This document shows positions 54,777-64,000 of a DNA stretch of 64,000 nt, one piece after another. The notes under the pieces were generated by a model. It was not told where the DNA came from and searched no databases. It was given only the letters and a program-made list of their open reading frames with translations. Position numbers and translations under genes: made by a program. Origin of the DNA: Bryobacterales bacterium. Lineage in GTDB: Bacteria; Acidobacteriota; Terriglobia; Bryobacterales; Bryobacteraceae. Numbering within the stretch: position 1 is the stretch's first letter; every line of letters starts with the position of its first letter. The DNA lies in the NCBI GenBank assembly GCA_019261985.1, contig JAFAQY010000084.1:1-64000 (forward strand), written 5' to 3'.

Positions 54777-57700
54777 ATGTCCGCCCCGTTTGTTCACCTG
54801 CATTGCCATACAGATTACTCGCTGCTGGACGGCGCGTGCGAGATTTCGCAGTTAATGGATTTGGCCGCCGAGCAGAAGATGCCGGCGATCGCCATGACCG
54901 ATCACGGCAACTTGTTCGGGGCGGTCGAGTTCTACAACGGCGCAAAGGCCCGCGGCATCCATCCTGTGATCGGCTGCGAAGTTTACGTCGCGCAGCAGGG
55001 GCACACCGTAAAAAGCGACACCAACCGGTACAATCACCTCGTTCTCTTATGCGAGAACCAGGAAGGCTACCGCAATCTGATTCAGCTCGTTACCACGGGT
55101 TTTCTGGACGGCTTCTATTACAAGCCCCGCATCGATAAAGATCTGCTTGCGCGGCATTCCAAAGGGCTCATCGCATTATCGGCATGCCTGCGCGGCGACA
55201 TAAATGAGACGCTGCTTGCGAACCGCTACGACGAGGCCAAGCGGCTGGCCTATCAGTACAGCGATATGTTCGGCTCGAAGAATTTCTTTCTGGAAGTACA
55301 GGACCACGGGCTCGAGCCGGATTCACGCGTGCTGCCCATGCTCGGGCGGCTATCGGCTGAAACCGGCATTCCGCTGGTGGCCACGAACGACGCCCATTAT
55401 CTCCGCAAGGCGGACGCGCGAGCGCATGAAATTCTGCTCTGTGTTCAGACCGGAAAGAAACTTTCCGACACGGACCGGATGCGTTTTGAGCAGCCCGCCT
55501 TCTATCTGAAATCTCGCGACGAAATGATGGCGATCTTCGGCGAGATCGAAGAGGCGCTCGACCGCACCTGGGATATCGCGCAGCGGTGCCGGCTTAAGCT
55601 TGACCCCGTAAACGAGCCCTTTCCGAAATTTCCAATTCCCGAGGGACACACGCTCGACACTTTCTTCGAATACGCCGCGCGGGAAGGTTTCGAGAAGCGC
55701 CGTCCGCGGCTGGAGGCCATGGCCGCGCAACGCCAGCTTAAGCACGCCCTTCCTGAATACTCCGAGCGCCTGGATCGCGAAATAAAAATGATCCAGCAGA
55801 TGAACTTCTCGGGTTATTTCCTCATCGTTTGGGACTTCATCCGCTTCGCCAAGCAGCGCGGCATTCCCGTTGGTCCCGGCCGCGGTTCCGCTACCGGAAG
55901 TCTGGTGAGCTGGGCGATGGAAATCACCGACATCGATCCGCTCCAATACGGTTTGATCTTCGAACGCTTCCTCAATCCCGAGCGCGTCAGCATGCCCGAC
56001 ATCGATATCGATTTCTGTACGCGCGGGCGCGGCGAAGTGATCCAGTATGTAACCGAAAAATACGGCCGCGAACAGGTCGCGCAGATCATTACGTTCGGCA
56101 CCCTGGGAGCCCGCACGGCGCTTAAGGATGTGGGCCGTGTGCTCGATATGACTTTCGCGGACATGGACAAGATCACCAAGCTGATCCCCAACATGCCGCT
56201 GAACATTAAGCTCGCCGAAGCACGGAAAATGGAGCCGCAGATCGACGACCTTGCCGCCAAGGAGCCGCGCATCAAGGAGGTGCTGGAGGTAGCCAACCGG
56301 CTGGAGGGTGTGGCCCGAAACGCCGGCATGCACGCGGCGGGAGTGGTGATCGCGCCCGTGCCGCTGAAGGAGCTCGTTCCGCTTTACAAAACAAATAAGG
56401 ACGAAATTGTTACCCAGTACGACATGGTGGGCTTGGAAAAACTCGGCCTCCTAAAGATGGATTTTCTTGGGCTGACGACGCTCACCATCATCGACGACAC
56501 GCTGGAATTAATCGAGCGCGGGGGCCGCGAGAAACTGCGCATCGAGGACTTGCCGCTCGACGATCCCCAGACGTATCAGTCCGTATTCTGCAAAGGCCTG
56601 ACCAGCGGCATCTTTCAATTCGAATCCGCCGGCATGCGCGATATTTTGCGGCGGTACCAGCCGGACCGGCTGGACGACCTCATCGCTTTGAATGCCCTGT
56701 ACCGGCCTGGTCCCATGGACATGATCGACGACTTCATCGACCGCAAGCACGGGCGCAAGGAAGTCACTTACGATTTCCCTGAGTTGAAGGACATTCTCGA
56801 AGAATCCTTCGGCGTGATCGTGTATCAAGAGCAGGTGATGCAGATCTCCAGCCGTCTGGCTGGATACTCACTTGGCGACGCCGACCTGCTACGCCGCGCG
56901 ATGGGCAAGAAGAAAGTTGAAGAGATGGCCAAGCAGCGCGAGCGGTTCATCGAAGGCGCCAAAGCGCGGGGACATCAGCAGCGCAAAGTGGAAAAGATCT
57001 TCGATCAAATGGCGAAGTTCGCAGGCTACGGGTTCAATAAGTCCCACTCCGCGGCGTACGCGTATCTGGCTTTCGTCATAGCGTATTTGAAGACGCATTA
57101 CCCGCTCGAGTTCATGTCCGCGCTGCTCACTTCGGAAACCGGCAACACCGCGAAAGTGGTCAAGTACACCAATGAATGCCGCGAAATGAATATCCGCGTG
57201 TTGGCGCCGGATGTGAACTCATCGGATTTCAACTTCACTCCGGTATATGGGGGGGCGGATTCCGGCATCCGTTTCGGACTGGGCGCAATTAAAAATGTCG
57301 GCCCCAACGCGGTGGAATCCATCGTCATGGCGCGCGCTTCCGGCGGACCGTTTACATCGCTTTACGATTTTTGCGAGCGTGTCGACCTGGGCGCCGTGAA
57401 CCGCCGCCTGATTGAGAGCTTCATTAAAGCCGGAGCTATGGATGGACTCGGCGGAACGCGTTCGCAGCAATTTGCCGCGCTAGATAACGCCATGGAGAAT
57501 GGCGCTCGCGCCTGGCGCGACCGCGCAAACGGCCAATCGGGCCTGTTTGCGGCGCTAGCGGCGGAAATGCCCGCGACCGATCACCCGCTGCCGAAAGTCC
57601 CCGACTGGACCGGACACGAAAAGATCGCCGGGGAAAAGGAGATGCTGGGCTTCTACATCACCGGGCATCCGCTGGACCAATATATGGACAAGGTTCGGGA

Positions 57701-58250
57701 ACTCGCGACCCATCAAACGTCCGCTCTGGAAGGCCTCGCCAAGAACACCGAAGTGGCGCTGTGCGGAATCCTGACCGGAATTCAGCGCAGGCGAAACAAA
57801 GAAGGCAAACTGTGGGCTGCGCTTCAAGTGGAGGACCTGGAAGGCGCGATAGAAGCGATGGTCTTTTCGACGCAATATGAGCGGCTGCTAAGCTCCCTGG
57901 TCGAAGATAAAGCCATTCTGGTGCGCGGCTTGGTGCTCCCCGAAGAAAACGCGCCGCCGAAGGTATCGATCCAGGACATCGTCCCGCTCGAGAATGCGCG
58001 CGTCAATCTGCCCTCGTTAATTTCCATTCGCGTGCCGCTCAACGGAGCGCCCGAAACCGGCCGCGCCACGGCTCTCCACGATCTATTCGAGCGGAAGCCC
58101 GGATCTACGGAAGTCCGGCTCCGACTCGAAAAAAGCCGCGACTTTTCGGTGATTCTGGATCTGAGCGCGAAAGTGCGGCCGGATAAAGAATTCTGCGCGG
58201 AACTAGCGCGCATCTGCGGAAAAGAAGCGCTGGAGATTTTGGCGCAGTAA
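54777..58250 (+). CDS. dnaE: DNA polymerase III alpha subunit
   Basis: ATG 54777 gives 1157 residues, normal for DnaE1. The PHP domain starts H-L-H-C-H-T-D-Y-S-L-L-D-G-A. Catalytic aspartates are in PDIDIDF (D408, D410), followed by Y-R-P-G-P-M and the K-S-H-S-A-A-Y-A segment. A C-terminal OB fold (about 1000-1075) and tail region complete it. It is the main replicative polymerase. No intein or frameshift is seen. Confidence 0.98.
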   Translation: MSAPFVHLHCHTDYSLLDGACEISQLMDLAAEQKMPAIAMTDHGNLFGAVEFYNGAKARGIHPVIGCEVYVAQQGHTVKSDTNRYNHLVLLCENQEGYRNLIQLVTTGFLDGFYYKPRIDKDLLARHSKGLIALSACLRGDINETLLANRYDEAKRLAYQYSDMFGSKNFFLEVQDHGLEPDSRVLPMLGRLSAETGIPLVATNDAHYLRKADARAHEILLCVQTGKKLSDTDRMRFEQPAFYLKSRDEMMAIFGEIEEALDRTWDIAQRCRLKLDPVNEPFPKFPIPEGHTLDTFFEYAAREGFEKRRPRLEAMAAQRQLKHALPEYSERLDREIKMIQQMNFSGYFLIVWDFIRFAKQRGIPVGPGRGSATGSLVSWAMEITDIDPLQYGLIFERFLNPERVSMPDIDIDFCTRGRGEVIQYVTEKYGREQVAQIITFGTLGARTALKDVGRVLDMTFADMDKITKLIPNMPLNIKLAEARKMEPQIDDLAAKEPRIKEVLEVANRLEGVARNAGMHAAGVVIAPVPLKELVPLYKTNKDEIVTQYDMVGLEKLGLLKMDFLGLTTLTIIDDTLELIERGGREKLRIEDLPLDDPQTYQSVFCKGLTSGIFQFESAGMRDILRRYQPDRLDDLIALNALYRPGPMDMIDDFIDRKHGRKEVTYDFPELKDILEESFGVIVYQEQVMQISSRLAGYSLGDADLLRRAMGKKKVEEMAKQRERFIEGAKARGHQQRKVEKIFDQMAKFAGYGFNKSHSAAYAYLAFVIAYLKTHYPLEFMSALLTSETGNTAKVVKYTNECREMNIRVLAPDVNSSDFNFTPVYGGADSGIRFGLGAIKNVGPNAVESIVMARASGGPFTSLYDFCERVDLGAVNRRLIESFIKAGAMDGLGGTRSQQFAALDNAMENGARAWRDRANGQSGLFAALAAEMPATDHPLPKVPDWTGHEKIAGEKEMLGFYITGHPLDQYMDKVRELATHQTSALEGLAKNTEVALCGILTGIQRRRNKEGKLWAALQVEDLEGAIEAMVFSTQYERLLSSLVEDKAILVRGLVLPEENAPPKVSIQDIVPLENARVNLPSLISIRVPLNGAPETGRATALHDLFERKPGSTEVRLRLEKSRDFSVILDLSAKVRPDKEFCAELARICGKEALEILAQ

Positions 58251-58298
58251 TTCTTTCCCGCGAAATGCCCGCTCCCCGGTAAGCATCTACAGGATGCG

Positions 58299-59306
58299 AT
58301 GCCCCAACCGGCCAATGAAGGCGCGATTCCGCGCAGACCCTTCGGACAGCATACCGATATCCAAATCTCCGCGCTCGGCTTAGGCGGCCATCATATCGGC
58401 GATGCCCAGGATGAGCAGACCGCGGTCGATATTATGCACGGCGCCATCGATGCGGGCGTGAACTTCTTCGATAACTGCTGGGAATATCATCGCGGCAAGA
58501 CCGAGGATTGGATGGGCGCCGCGCTCAAGGGCCGGCGCGACCGGGTTTTCCTGATGACGAAGGTCTGCACCCACGGCCGCGATAAAAGTCTCGCGATGAC
58601 CATGCTCGAAGAATCGCTGCACCGGTTGCAGACCGATCATCTGGACCTTTGGCAAATTCACGGCGTGGCGTTCGATAACGATCCCGACTTGTTCATACGC
58701 CCAAACGGCGCAGCGGAAGCTTTGGCGCAAGCGAAAAAACAGGGCAAGGTCCGGTTTGTCGGATTCACCGGCCACAAAGATCCTTCCATTCATTTGAAGA
58801 TGCTCGGCACCGGATTTCCGTTTGATTCCGTGCAAATGCCGCTCAACGCCTTCGATGCCAATTTCCATAGCTTTGAAGCGCAAGTGCTGCCGGAGCTGAA
58901 CCGGCGCGGCATCGCGGTGCTGGGGATGAAGCCGTTGAATGGAACCGGCGATGCCATTAAAAAAGGCGTGCTCTCAGCGGAGCAGGCGCTAAGGTATGCG
59001 ATGAGCCTGCCGGTGACCACCACGATTACCGGAATGGAAAAGCCCGAAGTGCTGGAGCAAAATCTGCGCATAGCGCGCGGGTTTCAACCTATGAAGCCCG
59101 AGGAAATGCAGGCCTTGCGCGATCGCCTTCGGCCCGCCGCCGACGATGGCCGCTTCGAATTGTATAAGTTGTCGCTCAAATTCGACAATCCGGAAGCGCG
59201 GTTGAGCCACAATTTCCCCCTGGACATGCAGCAAAAAGAAGTCAAGGAGATGATTAAAGCAACCGAGAATACCGGCTGGCCGTTCCCGGACATCGGTCAG
59301 CCGTAG
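58299..59306 (+). CDS. Aldo/keto reductase, cytosolic
   Basis: This 335-residue protein has the AKR tetrad: Asp in NFFDNCW, Tyr in WEYHRG, Lys in LMTKVCTHGR and His in WQIHGV. It uses NADPH to reduce carbonyls. There is no signal peptide. Its neighbour 15 bp downstream is a close paralogue with an export signal, so the two arose by duplication. Confidence 0.93.
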   Translation: MPQPANEGAIPRRPFGQHTDIQISALGLGGHHIGDAQDEQTAVDIMHGAIDAGVNFFDNCWEYHRGKTEDWMGAALKGRRDRVFLMTKVCTHGRDKSLAMTMLEESLHRLQTDHLDLWQIHGVAFDNDPDLFIRPNGAAEALAQAKKQGKVRFVGFTGHKDPSIHLKMLGTGFPFDSVQMPLNAFDANFHSFEAQVLPELNRRGIAVLGMKPLNGTGDAIKKGVLSAEQALRYAMSLPVTTTITGMEKPEVLEQNLRIARGFQPMKPEEMQALRDRLRPAADDGRFELYKLSLKFDNPEARLSHNFPLDMQQKEVKEMIKATENTGWPFPDIGQP

Positions 59307-59321
59307 CACGCAGGAGGGCGC

Positions 59322-60323
59322 ATGAGCAGCGACATTTCGCGGCGCGGGTTTATTTATGGTTCTACCCTGGCGATAGGAGAGGCGCTGATGGCCCAGCAGG
59401 GCGGAAACATTCCGATGCGGCCGCTGGGAAAAACCGGCATTCAGGTCTCCGCGATCGGTGTGGGCGGCTATCATCTCGGCTCTGCGCAAAGCCTTGCCGA
59501 AGCGAAGCGGATCGTGGACGAGGCCATCGACGGCGGCATTAACTTCTTCGATAATGCCTGGGATTATCACATGGGCAAGAGCGAGGAGTGGCTGGGCCAG
59601 GCATTGCATGGAAAGCGCGACAAAGTTGTGCTGATGACGAAGGTTTGCACCCACGGACGCAGCAAACAGGTTGCCATGACGATGCTGGAAGATTCGTTGC
59701 GACGGCTTCAGACCGATCACTTAGATGTCTGGCAGATTCATGAAGTGATCTATGAGAATGACCCCGACCTGATCTTCGCTCCGAATGGCGCAATTGAGGC
59801 GCTGAGCCAGGCGAAGCAGCAAGGCAAAGTGCGATTGGTGGGATTTACCGGCCATAAGGACCCCGCCATTCATTTGAAAATGCTTTCGCACAATTATCCT
59901 TTCGATACCGTGCAGATGCCGCTGAATTGCCTGGACGCCAGCTTCCGCAGCTTCGAAACGCACGTGTTGCCGGAGCTAAATCGCCGCGGCATCGCGCCGC
60001 TTGGGATGAAAAGTCTAGGAGGCAGCGGCGAAATCGTGACGCACGGAGCGGCGGCAGTAGAGGCCGCCTTGCGTTATGCGATGAGTTTGCCCGTCGCAAC
60101 GACGATCTCCGGAATGAACTCGGTCGCGGTGCTGCGGCAGAATTTGACCATCGCTCAGGGCTTCAAACCGATGACCGCTTCCGAGATGCAAGCGCTGCGT
60201 GAAGAAGGTCGCGCGCTAGCCGGGGACGGGCGCTTCGAACTGTACAAAACCACGAAGAAATACGACGGGGATGTCGGCCGCGAGCAGCATGGGTTTCCTT
60301 CGGCTCAGGAGTTGCCCGCGTAA
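59322..60323 (+). CDS. Aldo/keto reductase with probable Tat signal
   Basis: This 333-residue protein begins MSSDISRRGFIYGSTLAIG, a twin-arginine type signal, then an AKR domain with the same tetrad as its neighbour (FFDNAW, WDYHMG, LMTKVCTHGR, WQIHEV). Export of a folded NADP-dependent enzyme is unusual; if exported, it might carry a bound cofactor. Many Acidobacteriota and Planctomycetes annotate such proteins. Confidence 0.9.
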   Translation: MSSDISRRGFIYGSTLAIGEALMAQQGGNIPMRPLGKTGIQVSAIGVGGYHLGSAQSLAEAKRIVDEAIDGGINFFDNAWDYHMGKSEEWLGQALHGKRDKVVLMTKVCTHGRSKQVAMTMLEDSLRRLQTDHLDVWQIHEVIYENDPDLIFAPNGAIEALSQAKQQGKVRLVGFTGHKDPAIHLKMLSHNYPFDTVQMPLNCLDASFRSFETHVLPELNRRGIAPLGMKSLGGSGEIVTHGAAAVEAALRYAMSLPVATTISGMNSVAVLRQNLTIAQGFKPMTASEMQALREEGRALAGDGRFELYKTTKKYDGDVGREQHGFPSAQELPA

Positions 60324-60332
60324 GGTCTACGG

Positions 60333-60704
60333 ATGAACGAACACACCGCCATTAGAGCAGCATCCGCGCTGAATGCCCTTGCGGGGATTTGGCTCTTCGT
60401 CTCGCCATGGTGCTACGGCGGTTACAAATCGCCGGCCGCCTGGAATAGCTGGATCGTAGGAATCGTGATCGTATTGTTCTCCGCAATTCGGATCGCCGCG
60501 CCGGCCGGCACGCGAGCTGCGAGCGTTTTGAACCTCCTTCTGGGCGCTTATATTTTCGCGTCGCCCTGGATTTTCGGCTATTCCGGAATGATGGGGCTGT
60601 TTGTGAACAGCCTGTGCGTCGGCGCGATTGTGTTCGTGCTCAGCGCCGCGGCGGCTTCAATAGGGATTTGGGAGACCTATCCGCAGCTCGGCCGTACCTC
60701 CTGA
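60333..60704 (+). CDS. SPW-repeat membrane protein
   Basis: This 123-residue protein has four hydrophobic helices and two repeats with the motif L-F-V-S-P-W and I-F-A-S-P-W about 60 residues apart, diagnostic of the SPW family. It follows the Tat-type AKR by 9 bp. Function unknown; possibly a membrane partner of the exported enzyme. Confidence 0.85.
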   Translation: MNEHTAIRAASALNALAGIWLFVSPWCYGGYKSPAAWNSWIVGIVIVLFSAIRIAAPAGTRAASVLNLLLGAYIFASPWIFGYSGMMGLFVNSLCVGAIVFVLSAAAASIGIWETYPQLGRTS

Positions 60705-60753
60705 ACCGCGACCGGCTAGTAGTACTTGGAGATGTTGGCGTACAGCCCGCTGT

Positions 60754-60802
60754 GGGGCAGGCTTCAGCCAGGCTTCAGCCTGCGGCGGGCTTCAGCCCGC
60801 CC
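60754..60802. repeat. Palindromic element with GCTTCAGC core
   Basis: Three GGCTTCAGCC-type units occur in a row, ending with the perfect hairpin GGCGGGCTTCAGCCCGCC (60784-60801). It lies in the convergent gap between the SPW gene and ribD, a place typical for such elements. Confidence 0.85.
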
Positions 60803-60833
60803 GAGCGGTAACGCGAAGCTCAGCAATTAAGCA

Positions 60834-61952
60834 CTAAGCCGCAGTCTCCAACCACGCCTCCACCGCAAACTCATCCGTAGCTATCGAATGCAGCTTCACA
60901 TTCTTCACCCGGATTGCGTCCTTGCGCCGGCGGCGGCCCACTCCCCCCGCCACGGGAAGCGACTGTAACCCGCCCAGAATCTTCGCCGCGTAATAAAAAT
61001 AAATCTTGTCCGCGAAGCCCGATTCGAGCACGGACCAGTTCACTTTGCTGCCGGCCTCAATCATCAGGGACAGGTATTTCTCCCGCGCGAGTAGCTCTAA
61101 TACACCCGGAAGGCTGACCCGCCCATCCCTTCGCTCGCGGACCTCCACGCGGACTCCCATGGCCTCCAATTTTCTGCGCCGGTCCGCCGAAGCCGCGGAT
61201 GTCGTCACCACCAGCACATCGCCGCGGCAGGACGTCGCAAGGCGCGATTCAGGCGGCAGGCGCAACTGTGAATCGAGCACGATCCGCAGCAGCGGGCGGC
61301 TGCGTTCTTCACCCGTGCGATCCGTAAGCCGGCAATCATCCGCCAGGACGGTGCCGATGCCCGTGAGGATTGCATCGGAGCGGTGCCGCAATATCTGCAC
61401 ATGCGCGCGCGCTTGCTCGCTGGTGATCCATTCTGTAATCCGGCCAGGAGCCAGATCGTCTTCGGGAGCGCCGATTTTTCCGTCCAACGTAAGAGCTGCT
61501 TTGAGCGTCACCAGTGGACGGCCTGTGGTCATGAAATGTATGAACGGCTCGTTCAATTCGGCCGCATGCTGCGCCGCGCTGCAATCCATTTCGACGGACA
61601 CGCCGGCCTCGCGCAAGCGCGCAAATCCCCGGCCGCGCACTTCGGGGTTAGGGTCCTCCATTGCCGCAACCACCTTCCGAATCCCCGCCGCCACCATCGC
61701 ATCGGCGCAGGGACCGGTCCGGCCCTGATGCGAACACGGCTCGAGCGTTATATATAGGGTCGCGTCCCGAGCGCGCGGCCCGGCTTCCTCACTCGCCAGA
61801 ACCTCGGCGTGTTTGACCCCAGCATAGGTATGAAATCCGCGGCCAACCACTTCGCCATCGCGCACGATCACCGCGCCCACAGCGGGGTTCGGGGAAGTGC
61901 GCCCCAGGCCGCGAGCCGCAAGCTGCAGCGCTTCTTCCATGTAGCGATCCAT
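60834..61952 (-). CDS. ribD: Bifunctional riboflavin deaminase/reductase RibD
   Basis: This 372-residue protein has the zinc deaminase domain (H-A-E-V in the first 60 residues, then P-C-S-H-Q-G-R-T-G-P-C) and a C-terminal reductase (about 150-370, with T-L-K-A-A-L-T-L-D-G-K-I). It performs two steps of riboflavin synthesis. It starts 5 bp after ftsY. Confidence 0.96.
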   Translation of the reverse strand: MDRYMEEALQLAARGLGRTSPNPAVGAVIVRDGEVVGRGFHTYAGVKHAEVLASEEAGPRARDATLYITLEPCSHQGRTGPCADAMVAAGIRKVVAAMEDPNPEVRGRGFARLREAGVSVEMDCSAAQHAAELNEPFIHFMTTGRPLVTLKAALTLDGKIGAPEDDLAPGRITEWITSEQARAHVQILRHRSDAILTGIGTVLADDCRLTDRTGEERSRPLLRIVLDSQLRLPPESRLATSCRGDVLVVTTSAASADRRRKLEAMGVRVEVRERRDGRVSLPGVLELLAREKYLSLMIEAGSKVNWSVLESGFADKIYFYYAAKILGGLQSLPVAGGVGRRRRKDAIRVKNVKLHSIATDEFAVEAWLETAA

Positions 61953-61957
61953 ATCGA

Positions 61958-62902
61958 TTAATCAAAAATCGAGGCGACGAAAGTTTCGGGGTCGAACGGC
62001 AGCAAATCGTCGATCTGCTCTCCCACACCCACGTAACGTATCGGGAGGTTCAATTCGCGCGAAATTGCGACCACCACACCGCCTTTCGCAGTGCCGTCGA
62101 GCTTTGTAAGAATGATCCCCGTAACCGCGGACGTTTCGGTGAACTTGCGGGCCTGTTCGAGGCCGTTCTGGCCAGTGGTGGCTTCCAGAACCAGCAGTAC
62201 CTCGTGCGGCGATCCTGGAATCACGCGCTCCGCCGTGCGGCGCATCTTGTCAAGCTCGGCCATCAGGTTGGTCTTCGTGTGCAAACGGCCGGCGGTATCC
62301 ACAATCACGAAGTCCGTTTTCCGGGCCTTTCCGGCTTGCAGGGCATCGAAAAGCACCGCGCTTGGGTCCGAGCCGGGCTGCTGACGGATCACATCCGCGC
62401 CTGTTCGCTGCGCCCAAACTTCCAACTGTTCGATGGCCGCGGCCCGAAACGTATCGGCGGCGCAGAGCAAAACCGTACTGCCTTCGGCTTGCAAACGTCG
62501 CGTCAGTTTTCCAATCGAAGTAGTCTTGCCGGTTCCATTCACACCCACCACCATAATTACGGTTGGCGGAATATCGGCGCGGTATACCGGTCGCTCCGTA
62601 GCTTGAAGGATTTCGAGCAGGTACTGCCGGATCAGGTTCTTGAGTTCGCTTTGGTCGCCGGCGAGATGGCGTTCCATTCGCTGCCGGATGCGTTCCAGGA
62701 TTTCGGCGGTGGTCGCCGTGCCGATATCGGCGGTAATGAGCGCGTATTCCAGTTCGTCCAGTACGCCGGCATCGATCTCCTTGCGCCCGACGAACGCGTC
62801 TTCGATTTTTTCCATTAGCCCCGCGCGCGTCTTCTGGACTCCGGCCTTCAGGCGGTCAAGGAGGCTGGATTTGGAGGTCAGCATCGGAGGAATGAATCTC
62901 AA
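61958..62902 (-). CDS. ftsY: Signal recognition particle receptor FtsY
   Basis: This 314-residue protein has the N domain (about 10-90) and the GTPase G domain with G1 GVNGTGKTTS, D-T-A-G-R-L-H-T and T-K-L-D-G-T-A-K-G-G. The acidic A domain of E. coli FtsY is missing, as in many bacteria. Start could be 62902 or ATG 62884. It brings ribosome-SRP complexes to the membrane. Confidence 0.95.
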   Translation of the reverse strand: MRFIPPMLTSKSSLLDRLKAGVQKTRAGLMEKIEDAFVGRKEIDAGVLDELEYALITADIGTATTAEILERIRQRMERHLAGDQSELKNLIRQYLLEILQATERPVYRADIPPTVIMVVGVNGTGKTTSIGKLTRRLQAEGSTVLLCAADTFRAAAIEQLEVWAQRTGADVIRQQPGSDPSAVLFDALQAGKARKTDFVIVDTAGRLHTKTNLMAELDKMRRTAERVIPGSPHEVLLVLEATTGQNGLEQARKFTETSAVTGIILTKLDGTAKGGVVVAISRELNLPIRYVGVGEQIDDLLPFDPETFVASIFD

Positions 62903-63078
62903 TTCTAAAACAGCCCGCGGGCGCAGCCTGCGTGATACTATGTTGACGGCGCGTCAGGACGCCACCGTGTCCGCGGAAAGGACTGCGTCCTCCTGATGTC
63001 AGTGAATCGTAAAGTTCTTGGATGAACTCTTTTCGGCCCGAGCGAGCGGACACCGGGCAATAACGGAAGGAGCTCATT

Positions 63079-64000
63079 GTGCATCAACCGTCATCTGAAC
63101 GCGAATTCCGAGGAATTCGCTTCCCCACTCGCACGCTCCGCGACCACCCGGATCTCGGCCAGCTAAAGCGCCAGGCTAAGGAACTGCTCAGTGCCTTTCT
63201 CGCGGGCGAACCTGCAGCCGTTGCGGAGGTAAACAGCCATTACCGTGCCGCGGATCCCGCCACCTTTGCTCTACATGAGGCGCAACTAGTCCTTTCACGA
63301 GCCTACGGCTTTGAAAGCTGGCCCAAGCTGAAAGCATTCGTCGAAGGCGTCACGGCCCAACGTCTGGTGGAAGCCGTACGCGCGGACGCCATCGCACAAG
63401 TAAAAACGATGCTGAACGTTCGTCCCGAACTCGCGAATACGTGGAACCACAATTATCAACTACTCCATTACGCTGTTTTCAACCGCTCTTCGGAGATGGT
63501 GAAATTGCTGATGCAGCATGGCGCAAACGCCCGGAGCGGAGTTTACCCTCACAACGATGCCACCGCGCCGCTTACCATCGCCGTCGAGCGCGGCTATGAC
63601 GAGATCGCCGCGATTATCCGCGAGGAAGAGCAGCGCCGGCGGCACGCGAAGAGCATCACACGTGCGGAGGAGCCCGCTGTTCGCGAACTAATCGGCGCGA
63701 TTCAATCGAGAGAGTATGGTCGCGCCATGGCGTTGATCGATGCACATCCTTCGCTGCTGAATCAAAAGTTCCATGAAAACTGGACGCCGCTCGATTTGGC
63801 GACAAGGCGCTGGATATATCCAAGCGGGGCCTTGCGTGGCGATTTCGAGCCGTTTGCCGCCGCGCTGCTTCACCGCGGCGCTGCGAAAACCGCACGCGCC
63901 GCCGTGGCCTTGGGCGACGCGGATTGGATCCGCGCCCGGCATGCAGAGGGTGCGCTTCCCGGTCCTCTGGCCTCCGCCGGCGGATTGCTAGTTGTGGCGG
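63079..64000 (+). CDS. Ankyrin-repeat protein, truncated by the window edge
   Basis: GTG 63079, preceded by GGAAGGAG, opens a frame that runs to the right edge without stop (at least 307 residues). Residues 1-90 form an N-terminal domain with L-K-R-Q-A-K-E-L-L and S-R-A-Y-G-F-E-S-W-P-K-L, frequent in Acidobacteriota ankyrin proteins. Ankyrin units follow, for example L-L-H-Y-A-V-F-N-R near 135 and T-P-L-D-L-A-T near 240. It has no signal peptide. Function unknown. Confidence 0.85.
   Translation, partial: MHQPSSEREFRGIRFPTRTLRDHPDLGQLKRQAKELLSAFLAGEPAAVAEVNSHYRAADPATFALHEAQLVLSRAYGFESWPKLKAFVEGVTAQRLVEAVRADAIAQVKTMLNVRPELANTWNHNYQLLHYAVFNRSSEMVKLLMQHGANARSGVYPHNDATAPLTIAVERGYDEIAAIIREEEQRRRHAKSITRAEEPAVRELIGAIQSREYGRAMALIDAHPSLLNQKFHENWTPLDLATRRWIYPSGALRGDFEPFAAALLHRGAAKTARAAVALGDADWIRARHAEGALPGPLASAGGLLVVA

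Noticed and set aside
55350-56333. Open frame antisense to dnaE (327 codons)
   Set aside because: dnaE is complete here; the antisense product has no recognisable features.
1-64000. CRISPR array, tRNA or rRNA genes, insertion sequences, prophage
   Set aside because: No regularly spaced direct repeats, no rRNA-like sequence, no evident cloverleaf and no transposase or integrase protein were seen when reading the window.

Overview
The window looks like a chromosomal segment of a diderm, high-GC, heterotrophic soil bacterium, most probably an Acidobacteriota of the Solibacter/Bryobacter type. This is an inference from gene content: multiheme cytochromes fused to TPR arrays, TolB-like/TPR regulators, many signal-peptide TPR proteins, NHL and SMP-30 propellers, and M13 peptidases. 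Kdo hydroxylase, a Wza-type export protein and an OmpA lipoprotein argue for an outer membrane with LPS. No rRNA, tRNA, CRISPR array, phage or insertion sequence was recognised. Genes are tightly packed, often with 1-14 nt overlaps.

Region 1 (1-18.5 kb) is the accessory part. It holds an NHL propeller protein, a double GlcG/HbpS-like protein, two heptaheme TPR cytochromes, a YgiB/YgiC-like pair in which the ATP-grasp ligase is broken by two opposite frameshifts, three metallo-beta-lactamase-fold proteins (one with the full subclass B3 metal set), a TolB-like/TPR regulator, Kdo hydroxylase, a PIN-toxin pair, a decayed outer-membrane protein fragment and a pentapeptide-repeat protein.

Region 2 (18.5-35.2 kb) is mostly housekeeping. 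It contains a pyridoxal phosphate operon led by its own MocR-type regulator (pdxR-pdxS-pdxT), an SMP-30/Nudix/mutS2 overlapping chain, an orphan hydantoinase A, glmU with yvcK (both tied to UDP-GlcNAc), an OmpA lipoprotein, a two-gene ABC exporter and acylphosphatase.

Region 3 (35.2-46.4 kb) has an M13 peptidase, a DHA2 exporter, a cupin and a Spy-like protein with a clear terminator. It ends in a seven-gene respiratory operon read leftward: coxB(c)-coxA-coxC-ctaG-small membrane protein-Rieske-cytochrome b/c fusion. This joins a caa3-type oxidase and a bc complex in one transcript, so quinol to oxygen could be handled by one assembly.

Region 4 (46.5-64 kb) has a short polysaccharide export cluster (Wza-like, Wzz-like, BY-kinase, GT2), a cluster of TPR/secreted unknowns next to rnc, dnaE, tandem aldo/keto reductases with an SPW protein, ribD-ftsY, and an ankyrin gene cut by the right edge.

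Five small palindromic elements lie across the window, four of them built from hairpins with the core GCTTCAGC. One element supplies the end of the Kdo hydroxylase gene, and the fifth, with a different core, sits in frame inside ctaG.
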